NCBI RefSeq assembly: GCF_963678635.1
Contig: NC_087064.1
Span: forward strand, 56,984,338 to 57,048,337
DNA length: 64,000 nucleotides
Reading direction: 5' to 3'
DNA from: Symsagittifera roscoffensis
Lineage: Eukaryota > Xenacoelomorpha > Acoela > Convolutidae
This document shows positions 49,160 to 59,500 of this stretch, piece by piece. The notes beneath the pieces are model-generated. The model was not told the DNA's origin, searched no databases, and saw only the letters and a list, made by a program, of their open reading frames with translations. Both the position numbers and the translations under genes were made by a program. How positions within the stretch are numbered: position 1 is the first letter of the stretch; the number at the start of each line of letters is the position of its first letter.

Positions 49160-50755
49160 GCCTGCCTGGGTAAATTAAGCTATGAAATTTTCGACTGCTT
49201 TTTACTTCTTGCGATAAACCAGTGCCTGAAGGAAAATTTGTTTTCGAGGAAACCTAGAAAACTCGAGTGTACAAGAAAGGTTTTGTAACAGAATCAAAGA
49301 ACTGAACTATATTTTATTTGACTTCCAGAAAAAAAGCAATGATTCGATGCGATTCGATGATAACTTTATTTGAAAAAAAAGTATCGAGTCTTCAAGCAAA
49401 CAGTTACTCTTTGTTATCAGACCAAATTCTTGCTGAGCTACCATTGTTACCTCTAAAGGACAGTTCCTGGTCCATTAATTTTCAAGCTGTATTTTAAAAA
49501 TTTTCGAAATGTTTTGGGAAATCACGTTCAAATTGTTCAACATGCTTTCCTGTTTTTGTCGGAAAAAGACTGGCCTCTTTTGAAGTCTAACATACACGAT
49601 ACATTAAAGTCTGTATCGCTATAAATATCCGAGAAAAAAAACAAATGTAATCAGATTAGACAAAATTTCACAATCAATCGGTTCTACTTCCGAAATGGCA
49701 AGAAAAATTAGATGAATTTACATCTTAAAGGAAAACTTGCTGTTATTGGCACGTGTTATTTGTTTAAAAGCCTTAGTTCTGTCTCGTTTTCGTCCTTGTG
49801 GAAAGTTTTTCGGTAGATTAAAACCAAAGCAGGCTTTGGTAAAAGCCTGCTTTTGTATAAGATGTTCAACCAAATTATTTTGCTTGTGTGAATTGATAAA
49901 TAGACTGACGAGTACGACCTACTTTGTGAAGAAAAACTTGACAGATGTTGTGATTTACTTTATTGAATTGAAAAATTCATTAAAAAAATTGTTTGCTGAA
50001 AATTTTTGATCTGCCTACTAAAAACACAATTTTGTAATTGAAAAACTAAACAAAAAATTTTCAAAGTGATGAAAAGAGGTTAAACAAAAGATCAAAAAAG
50101 TAAGTACTGGACAGGTTTAAGGAAATTAATCGAGTTTTTGATTGCTAAATTATCTGCATAAAAATGGAATAATTTGTTAAAAAAATTTAGGTTGATAAAA
50201 AATAGTCAAAATACAAGCTCGAACGTATTGATTAATTAATACCATTAAACGAACAAATACCAGTTTTGGAAATACTTGGTGCTTTTAAACACATATGTAT
50301 ATACATATACAAATTTTACATTTATCTTACAAGTAAAAATTATAATTTTGTTTAGAAGCCAGCCTGAATTGAATTGATCTTTTTTGTTGATTTGTAAACA
50401 GAATTGATCTTTTTTGTTGATACCATACAGAATGTTTTTTTATTGCAAAAAAGTTCCAGTCCCGAAATGAAATCTTCAGTTAGAGAAAAAAAACGCAAGT
50501 TTATAGTTTTTTATCACTAACTAAAATTAGTTGCTCAAAAGTTCTGAAGAAGCTTTTTTTATTCTTATAAGGATTGCTGCTTTCGTTGGAAAGTAAGAAA
50601 TACCTTGTCCAACTTAAAATAACCTAAGAGTGTTAAGGTTAATAAGCTTCAGATAAATTTTCTTGAGCGTTGATAATTAGGTCGTGGCATAACATACCAT
50701 TAGCAGGATTTGGGTGACATTTACTTGTTTGACTATGTCAATTAAATTTATAGTA
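49160..50755. other. Noncoding stretch after the array
   Basis: No supported gene. It contains a perfect 12-bp-stem hairpin (AAAGCAGGCTTT, loop GGTA) at 49,826-49,853 and an AT-rich palindrome ATATGTATATACATAT near 50,293. A short ORF across the hairpin is not convincing. Confidence 0.45.
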
Positions 50756-50759
50756 GGTA

Positions 50760-51185
50760 TTTGCTCCGACCATTTGAAAAAGGGAGGAATTTTGTATTTA
50801 AGTGCGTTTTAGTTTTCTGTTCCGACCATTGAAAATAGGGAGGTACTTTGTATTCGGGTGTTTTAGTTTTTTTTCTTCTTTTTGTTTTCCTTGCAAAATC
50901 AGGTACAACAAATAATGACTGGACTGGGTTGAGTGATATATGATACTAAAGCTCTTTTAGTCGTGATTCGAACCACGGGTTTGAAGTTTTTGATTTTTTG
51001 TCTTTTTCCGAGCGAACAAAGCAAGCGCTCAGTTTTTTCGTTTTCAATGCAAAATCAGCTACCACAAATAATCATCGGACTGGGCTTAGGGATATATCTT
51101 ATTGAAGCTCTTTCAGTCGTGATTCAAACGACATCAGAAAAGTTCAAAAAGTTTTTACCGGTGTCGAGAATTTGGAGCGAGTGAG
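50760..51185 (-). repeat. Diverged, inverted relatives of the satellite unit
   Basis: On the minus strand two fragments contain blocks seen in the array (TTCGAATCACGACTAAAAG, ATATCACTCAACCCAGTCC, a GGTACCTGATTTTGC-like word and ACCCGAATACAAAG). A local duplication of TTCCGACCATT(T)GAAAA-NAGGGAGG occurs at 50,764-50,870. Further fragments are at about 51,540-51,725 and 53,860-54,060. Confidence 0.65.
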
Positions 51186-51189
51186 AAAT

Positions 51190-52070
51190 TATATATTAGC
51201 TTATTTATGCTTAATTTAAGCCTTGAAAATTTAGTTTAACTCTGATGAAGTTAATTTTAGGAGTTATTAGCTTCATCTTATGAATCAAAAACTTCAAAAA
51301 CTTGGGAAAATTTATCAAAAATATTTTTTTTTGTTTTTTTTTGTTTTTCTTGTTATTTCTCTTCAAAATTATTTTCCAATTAGCATAACTTACTTAACTG
51401 AAAAAAATGCCTAATCTCTACTTTTTTGCTTAGATTATTTTATCCCACCAAGCCGAAAAAATGATATTAATTGGAAAAATCTATCTGTTGTAATTTTTTC
51501 AGACTGGTCTGAGCATTCCTTGCTACTTGCACAGTAACCGGCTATCCTTGTTTTTCTTGTAGTTTTCCACGCAAAATCAGAAACCACAAGCAAATATCGG
51601 AATGGGTCGAGTGATATATCTAAATAAATTCCGTTCAATGATGATTTGTACCACTTTAAAAAATTTCAAACATTTTTTCAGTGTGGAGACAAACCGGTTT
51701 GAAATTTTTGATTTTTGGTCTAAATTCTAACTTATATGGTGTGAGCGTGTAGGCTTACAATAGCCTATTTCAGCTTACTTTGAGCCGTGAAAGTTTATTT
51801 TTACTTAAAGAATAGTAGTTTTAGGAGTTTTTTTAGCGGCATTTATTGGCTGCAAAAATTCCAAAAACTGCAAAAAATTTCGAAAATTAAAAAAAAAACT
51901 TAAAAAATTTTTTTTTCACAATTATTTTTTTCGTTTTTCCAGTCAATTTTTTTCAAAACTGTTTTTCGAATGGCCTTTTCATTATGACTGTCAAATATGC
52001 TTGAGTGATTTATTTTTCTTTTTAGATCTTTTTATCACACCATGCGGAAAAACGACACTAATTTGAAAAG
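51190..52070. other. Noncoding stretch with satellite-family fragments
   Basis: AT-rich sequence without a gene. The part at about 51,540-51,725 matches the satellite family on the minus strand (CCGGTTTGTCTCCACACTG and ATATCACTCGACCCATTCC). Confidence 0.5.
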
Positions 52071-52073
52071 AAA

Positions 52074-52835
52074 ATGTTTTTGCATTTTTCTAAGAATGTG
52101 GTCGGAAAATATTGTGAACTGAGACCACTTCTGACCACAATTTTGAATTATCCTTCTGATCAAAAACTGTGCCCATTTGCTCACCAAATAGACCAAATCT
52201 CCAATTGGAAACTACCGCCGATCGTAACAATTTTTTTTGGCTCAGTAAAATCTACATGGAAACTCGATTCGAAATACTGCATGGCAAGTGTAGCTTTTTT
52301 GAGATATGATAATGCTAATACTCGGGTGTCTGAGTCAACATTTCCCTGCACTTCTCGTGGTCATCATCTCCCAGCACTATCTCTTCACCGGTTACTCTCT
52401 TTTGACCGACGGCTTTAAAATTTCAACGGCTAATATTAATTTTGCTCACAAACGTTTGTCCGTATATGTGTCTGGATTTACAACCCGAATAAAACTGTTC
52501 CGCGGTTCGAAAACAATTTGGGTCTATTGCCTTGGTAGTATAGATTTCATCGAGTGTGATATCTTTTTCCCAAGTGGTGAAACAATGAGACTTTCAAGGA
52601 AACGTTCTAATAAAAAACAAGTTTTTTTGCTGAAGGTGCTCCAGAGCATTTTGATCTTCAATCATTTGAAGCGAACAATCGAAATAAAATCAATCTTGAC
52701 CCACCGAAGGCGGTCAAAATATACTTCCTCCGATCTATATCTATTGCACACACCAAATATGGTGTTAACAGTCAAAATGAACAAGTAGAATTGATGGTCA
52801 ATCAGAGTGGCATTGAATCCTCTCATCAAACTTAA
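52074..52835 (+). pseudogene. Protein-like tract in two frames, unrecognised; pseudogene or spliced gene
   Basis: Coding-like peptide runs in one frame from 52,074 (ELRPLLTTILNYPSDQ, STWKLDSKYCMASVAF), moves to the next frame at about 52,310 (hydrophobic LVVIISQHYLFTGYSL, then GSKTIWVYCLGSIDFIECD), and returns to the first frame at the T7 run at 52,622 (EGAPEHFDLQSFE), ending at TAA 52,833. The three parts have ordinary protein composition and higher GC than their surroundings. The second change at a homopolymer suggests an indel, so a decayed gene is likeliest, but introns or a sequencing error cannot be excluded. No family recognised. Confidence 0.35.
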
Positions 52836-53743
52836 GAAGGCATAATACAATGAACAAAATTTGGGACAAAAGTCAGATTTTTATCAGGCAAGTCTCAAAC
52901 TCATGGTCAGCTCATTTTGGTATTATACAGCACGTTTGATTTGCAATAGGAAATTCAACGGCGGCGCGTCTACTCTTTTATACATACATAAATGATCATG
53001 TTTTCAAACTTTTATTAAATCGTTGAGCTTTCCGCTCAATTTCCATAAAAATACACTAACTACGGTTGCTTCTCAAATTGAGTCAAAATTAGAGCCGTCA
53101 AATTACTAAATTATAGTGCACAAAAACTTGTGCATGTAAAACTTGAAAACTTTTCAGCTTGAAATATATCATGGCAACATAATATAGAGAAAATGAGGTT
53201 TAAACAACTAAATTAGAAAAGAGTTCGCAAATTTTTGCCATGAAAAGAAAAACACGAGGTCTATATAACTTGGCTAGACAACCGAGCCAAAGATGCCATG
53301 ATTACATGAATAAACGTTAAACCATTTGAAACTCAACAATTTTAGTCCCCTCGGAACATACGCACGCATAGAATTTTTTGCCCTCCCAAACGACACAAAA
53401 TGAGGTATTTTCCATTTAAAAATGAGCCTATACATTTTTAAGAAAGGGAGCCTGTTACTGTGCAAGTAGAACAGATTGTTCCGACTAGCCTTTAAAAAAT
53501 AACATTTTTGTTTCAAATTAGCAAATTAGTGTAGTGTTTTCTACGTGGTACGATCAAAGTAGAAATTCTTTAGAGTCATACTAAAATAGACGTTAAATTT
53601 TCTAATATTTTTGTACAAAATTCCCAAGAAAAACAAAAAAAAAACAGAAAAAATGAAAAAAAAATTTTCCAAATTTTTCGCAGATTTTTTTTTAAATGGC
53701 GCTGAAAACTCAAGTTCTCCCGGCTTTAATTATTTCAAAAATT

Positions 53744-53811
53744 GGACCAAATTAACATCCTCCCCCCAAACGGCTTTGCGGGGAGGGGGGTGGAGGATGT
53801 TAATTTGGTCC
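53744..53811. repeat. Perfect 20-bp-arm foldback with C/G-rich loop
   Basis: GGACCAAATTAACATCCTCC at 53,744-53,763 is exactly complementary to 53,792-53,811. Runs of C and G inside can extend the stem. The spacer is 28 bp. No target-site duplication is evident. Confidence 0.9.
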
Positions 53812-54069
53812 CAAAAATTTTCACGGCTGTTGTCGGCCAGCTCGCAATGAGCTCGAAATTGAAAAAAGCAAAAATTATAAACCATTTTTTAGTTTTCGTT
53901 GGAATTGCGACTAAAGGAGTTTCAATTTGGTATATTACTCGACTCATTTGAATTATTATTTGTGGTGCATGATTTTGCGTGGAAAACGAAAAAAAAATAA
54001 AAAATACCCGAATAAAAAGTGCTTCCACATTTTTCAAATGGTCGGAACAATAGACAATGGTCGGAACAT

Positions 54070-55200
54070 TGAACGAATAATTTCGTCAGCAAAAAAATAC
54101 AAAGACTAAGTTGTAACATTTAAAATCAAAATCAAACAAAAAACTTACAAAGCCGAGTTGTTACATTTACAATCTAAAATAACAAAAATCAAAAAGGTTG
54201 GGAAATTACAATGCAAACAAAAGCAAACTATGTTTTTCGGTTGATAAGTGCAGAGCAGATGATTTAGTGATTTTTACACAACATTTTTTTTACCGGAAAA
54301 AAATTCCGATTCGACATTCTGAAAAAAAAATTGACATCCAAAAAACGTCTGAGAACATGAAAAAATTGCAGTTTGAAATAGAGCCTGACCAGATCCTTGT
54401 TTATTTACTTTTAAGTCCGATCGGTACCGAGAAAATGTAGGGTGATAATATTCGGGTCTAGAGAATTAGACGATAAGCAGATTAGACAGATGCTACAAAA
54501 CGAAATTAGACGCAATTTTATTTCAGATCTGGCATTTTACACAAAAAAGCTATGAAAAGGAAAAGGCCAACAAAATTTTTTCTTTAGAGTCGAGTTTCAC
54601 AAATATAAAAAGAATATAAAACGTCAATATCTATCAAAACAATTAGTTTAATTGAACATAAAATGTCAAATCAGAATATTACAGGAGAGTTTTGAATTGA
54701 ATAAATTATGCATGATGACTTGTAAAATTTTTGGCCAGCAAAATTTAATTTTTGTCTGCAAACAACTTTATTTTTCTCACGCAGTTTGTCTCAAAACAAT
54801 TTTAATTTCTTTTACTTTCGTCTATTTTCTCACAATTGCAGTTTTGCCAAATCATCTAATTTCCTTTTAAGTACCTCCGCCTAATTTGCTTATCGTCTTA
54901 TTTCTCAACTCTCTAATATTCATAGTTTTGAAAGTAGAGTTTAAATAAAAAAATAGGCAAAACCTTCAACAACCCTTCAAAAACTGAACACGGATGACCA
55001 AAAAAAACAGAAAGACACGCAATACGATTGACTCAAATCAAATTTGGGGACTACCAAAAATTATCCAGGAGCAATGTTTTACAACAGTGAAGCGTATCTG
55101 CACATCGCAAACACGAGCAAAAAATAATTGCAAGAAGGAACACTTTAATTACAACAAAATACAAAATTAAACCTACAAAATACAAAAAATTTCAGGATAT
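54070..55200. other. Noncoding stretch
   Basis: No supported gene or repeat; AT-rich with short ORFs only. Confidence 0.35.
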
Positions 55201-57361
55201 CATGTGATAGGAACCACACCTCTCGGCCTCGAGCTACCTGCTTCCGCCAATGATATTTGAATTATACTTCTTTGAACATGCGAATTAGATTGGTAAAAAC
55301 ACGAAGATCGGTAAAAATACGACGAACTATTACATCTACTTGCTCTTACCTGAGTTAGGTCCTTGAGGTTAACTCATAGAGTAATTTCGGATAGGGTACA
55401 CCGTCTGCTCGTCACGCTATCTTCTTTTCGGCCGGATAGATTCGTGCAACTTCTTAGTCTAATACCGATCCTAATCTTACTCTTATATCTACTAGTCTCA
55501 GGGTGTTTAACTAGTCTCTGCTAGGCTCAATAGATCTAGAGTATACTGGCTTATTGCGACTGCTGAAGTTCTCTTGGAGAGGTAACTAATTTCTAAGTTA
55601 AATTCAAATCTCTCTGGTGCTGAAATTACAAGTAATTTCAGCACTTACAAATAAGTGGGTTGTTAGTTGGATGGATTATGATTGGTTAATATTAAATATT
55701 TTACAGTGGTAAAATATCTAATTTATCCAATAATAAAATGTAGTTTAAATCAGGTTCCACCCATCCGGGGTTTACAGAGTTTTTTAGAACTATCTTTCTT
55801 CTCTGCAATTGAAGGATGGATGATGAACGTTGGTATTACGCGAACATCATTTTTTTATCCGGTTCCTCTTGAAGAAGAACGTTCCAGGACGCTGCAATGG
55901 TGGATATGAAGTTGTTATCTTGTCATTTGACAACGACTGTGATCCCCAATAAAATCAATCCGATTTCAAAATAGTTTGCTATGTCAGGTTTTTCTGTATT
56001 AGTAGAGAACTATTTTGTGTGCAACCTCGTCTGGGATTGGCGTGAAGATCGTGTTTGGAAGGGATGCCTTGTAACTCGGATCTGTAGGTATAGTTGAGCA
56101 TCGAGGTGGTCATTGGTCTAGTTCAATGAAGTCCTTTACTGCGAAGTCAAGTCGTACTCTAAATCCTTTGAGTCGTGATTGTGGACGGCATGTCGGTTGT
56201 GTTTAGCCATTCTTTTGTTCGAGTGTGACGGGATCATCTAGTCTTTGGATAATCGTCTTTGTTGTTGTGTATGATCTATATACTGCAAAGTATGATTTAC
56301 AATTTATAAATTTAGTTTAATTTGGTTTTTTAGTCATGAATTTAGTTAGTCGTTTTCACAAAAGCGTTTTGTTTTAGTTCAGTTATTCGGAAGAGTTACT
56401 CACCCTTGAGTACCTCTTATTAAAAATAGAAGAGTGGTCACAAAGCGTGGATGTAGCGCGGTGGGTTAGGCCGGCTATAGAGCATGCTCAAGACGTCCTT
56501 CTCTGGTGGGTTAGGCCAGGAGTGGGAGTATGATTGCATGCTGTTTGTTTGAGAGGTCCTGTTATGTGATAACGTTTTATGTTGGTTTTATGTTGGTCTT
56601 TTTTATGTTACTTTGGTTGTGTCCTTTTTTCAAAAATCAAATTGTTTTTGGTATGGGTTTGTCTTGCGACTTTTTGTGTTTTATTATTTCTTTCTTAGAC
56701 TTTATCATAGTCTTCAAAAGAATAAATCATCCAGTTTTAAGCTGGGTTAATCCGGTTTGGGTACCGTTGGTTTTCTTTTCTTAGTCATGCTGTTATTTTA
56801 TGATTTGTCGTGTTTAGTAAGCTGCGTTGGTTAGTTTGGTTTAGTGTAGAATTCCTTTCCAACCGGGTTAAAGGAAAGTTTGAAACTTGTTATCGCGTGT
56901 TAGAGTTATTAATAGTAAAAACTTGAAACCTAAAATCATTATTTAAACAATTCTTCGTGGGCGAGCTGTGCGAGTTTGGATAGAACTCTTGTGCGAATGA
57001 ATGAAAATATTGAAAAGGTTAGTACTGCTTTCTCAATTTTTTATTTTATTGCATAGAAATTGAATTTTACTGCTTTTGGGGAAAATTAAAATTATAAATT
57101 TTCATCGTATTTCAATTTTACTGCTTTATGGGGAAATAATTTTTAAATAAAATTACCACATTTGTTATGAATTTTACTACATTATTTAATGCAAAAAATT
57201 AATGGGTTTAATATAATTTAACAAGTTTGTATTTTTCTTTTTTTTTTCTGTTTTGTAGATGATTGTGGTGTGAAGACTAAACGAATAAATCAAACATTGA
57301 TAGAAAATGGCTAGTACAATTTCTAATTTATTAGTGAAAAGTATTTTAATTTATAGTTACT
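55201..57361. other. Probable 3' flank or LTR region of the env element, no gene
   Basis: From about 55,870 the plus strand becomes T/G-rich like the env block, so this may hold the 3' untranslated region and LTR of that minus-strand element. A pyrimidine run at 57,237-57,250 could be its polypurine tract on the minus strand. No second LTR copy is in the window, so LTR ends cannot be set. Two copies of ATTTTACTGCTTTNGGGGAAA lie at 57,063 and 57,115. Confidence 0.35.
55617..55644. repeat. Perfect 13-bp inverted repeat
   Basis: GTGCTGAAATTAC, AA, GTAATTTCAGCAC is an uninterrupted palindrome-like hairpin in otherwise non-repetitive, GC-richer sequence. Confidence 0.9.
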
Positions 57362-57732
57362 TTAGTCTTCTGGGAAAACGCCGTGGGGGAAGATGTCGTG
57401 AATCATGTCTGATGTTGTTAGTAACTTGGCTAGTATGCGTATGATGTTTTTAGTTTGTAGCAGTGGCCAAAGCAATTGAAGTGCCTTGATGGTGTTTACT
57501 TCTTCTGTGCCTACTGCGAACTCGTAAAGTGTGTTTTGGATGAGGTTATATGTTTTATGGTTATATTTAGTTTTGTGAATGGATTCTAATATGGGTATTT
57601 CAATAGGTGTGAAAAATTCATGCGGGATAAGGAAGGGTCTAGACTCTTCAGCATTGAAGGTCTTTGTGATGGGACAGAATATGTACATTTGGGTAACTGG
57701 GTCATAGTTGCGGAGGATGCCGTGTAGGTTAG
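57362..57732 (-). CDS. Unrecognised ORF at the 3' end of the env element
   Basis: A minus-strand frame opens after a TAG near 57,735 and runs about 120 codons to a stop at 57,362. The first ATG is at 57,688. It encodes a peptide with HGILRNYDPVTQMYIF and a Leu/Ile-rich helical C-terminal half ending DIFPHGVFPED. It lies one frame off the preceding ORF and only a few bases after its stop, so it may be the C-terminal part of the same protein after a frameshift. Function unknown; no resemblance I can name. Confidence 0.45.
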
Positions 57733-57745
57733 TATCTTTATTGCA

Positions 57746-59500
57746 CTATGTAAAATTTAGAAAAAATGGTGACGTGTATTTTGAGTTAAGAAACTGAAAA
57801 CGATGGTGAGGTTGTCTTGATGGAGTGTGCAAATCAAAATGATTTTGTATAAAACGATAATATGTATATGTGTGCGTTTGTTTAGTGCGTAACATAATAT
57901 CGTGGGAACAGTGCAAATCGCGTTCCTGTGGTGAAAAAAAGTGAAAGGTTAGTAAAAATAACTGAAATTTATCATAGAAGCTCTCGTAAGCTTGAATATC
58001 AACTAGTGATTCGGAAATAATATGATCATGCTTTCTATCAAAAATATTGAGTGTAAATACGTATGATGTTTTAATGAAAAATTTTTCTGTTAGTTGCGGG
58101 TATGCGAAGCGGTCTTCATCTAAAAATTGATCTTGATTAGGGCGGATGATATTATGATCGTAGTATTCTATTGCAAAATCGTTAGTTTGGGGTGCGGTGG
58201 ATGTTTTTAATAATTTTTTATATCCAACGAAAGTAAATTGTCGAGGTGTTCGTGTTGTGGTGAGTATATATAACATGTTTTTGTTCTTCTCGATACTGTC
58301 ATGAGTATTAGCTAATGGTAGGCAAAGGGGAGTAGTAAAATTATAATAAAATGTCCAATGAAGTGTTGGCATTAAAAGGTGCTCATCAACAAAATTACGT
58401 GTGTCGTTAGTATTGGTAGGTGTATTTAATGTATATTGCGGAAATGAGGGTAATGTGATTTCGATAAAATTTTCCGTGTTTGTGTGTTCCGGGTGATTGA
58501 TATATTCGCGGGCTGTTCCGGGTTTGGTTGGGAATGGGTGATTTGGAAATTTTCGTTTAAAAGTGCGATAAGCTCGGTTAGTACTGGTAGGTGTTTCAGT
58601 GGATGTGGATGATTGTTCTAATGATGGCGTGTAAGCTGAGGAGGGTGTGAGGGTAGGTTGATTTGAGAATATTATTTTGGATGATAATTGATGTATTGTA
58701 AGGGTGTTGGGATGTATTAATTGTTGTTGTTAAGTAATAAAATTATCAAGCTCCTGCGAAATTTGGGGGGTATCTGGAGAATTATTATATGATCTGTCAG
58801 AATGAAGTGGAGAATAGGTTGGGGTTACTTGGGAAGCATAAGAAGGAGTGGAAACGGATGGGAGTGGTTGAAAAGGGGGTTTTGAAAAACCTGAGGAGTT
58901 GGTCTGGGTATGGGTAGAGGGAGATGGTTCAGGGTCTGCAAATTCGTCGGGGGTTTCTACATTAGCGTTATTAAATTGTGAGATAGTATGAAAAACTGAA
59001 ATATCTGAGTTAGAATCAGAATTCGTGCTGGATGATATATGAATAATTGGAAAATCGGGTGGTGGGAAAGCAAAAAGTGGAATTAATGGGATTGTAGTTT
59101 GGAGGTTGGCTGGGTGGGAGTTTGAGCGATGGAGGGATCCAAGTTGTCGGCTCATCGTGGGCTTAAAAAAATGATGTTTTTGAGATTGAAAAGTGGTGGT
59201 GTGAGGTTGTTCTATAATTTGTTCATATGTATTATTATTTTGTGAATGATGTGTCATTATGTGTTGGACGGGACTTTGTGTTGTATTTGGTCAAGAATGT
59301 GGATTAGTTGTGTTTGTTAGGTTTCGGAAATTACGGGGAACTAATGATAATGGATGGTTTTGTGGTAAGGGTGGCAACTGTGGTGCGGTAGGTGTTATTT
59401 CTTTATTATTATGTTCTTCGTCGTATGTGTTTTGTCTTGTGGATATTTTTGTGTTATATTCTTTTATTTGTGCATCTAGGAGTATTTTGTTAATTGATGA
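57746..59500 (-). pseudogene. Unrecognised long frame downstream of the env membrane segment, two in-frame stops
   Basis: One minus-strand frame continues from about 59,500 to 57,746, interrupted only by a TGA near 59,296 and a TAA at 58,730. The first 600 bases encode a Pro/Ser/Thr/Gln-rich stretch (with EITPTAPQLPPLP and ANLQTTIPLIPLFAFPPP), as expected of a disordered cytoplasmic tail. The remaining 980 bases become ordered, with HWTFYYNFTTPLCLPLAN, RQFTFVGYKKLL and aromatic-rich segments. So either the env has a very long tail or a separate protein follows it. Candidate readings are an accessory protein or an embedded second gene; I cannot name a family. Separate ORFs at 59,257-58,730 and 58,372-57,746 are the intact pieces. 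Confidence 0.5.

Noticed and set aside
49737-50009. Plus-strand 90-codon basic ORF
   Set aside because: It spans a hairpin and AT-rich sequence, with no ATG context, splice signals or family motif.
55201-57250. Precise LTR coordinates for the env element
   Set aside because: No second LTR copy is in the window and no clear TG...CA pair adjoins the possible polypurine tract, so ends would be guesses.
57746-58372. Homology of the post-env ORF to the N-terminal Gag region at 2,000-3,059
   Set aside because: A few aligned aromatic and acidic positions look alike, but the match is too weak by eye to claim; a profile-profile comparison would be decisive.
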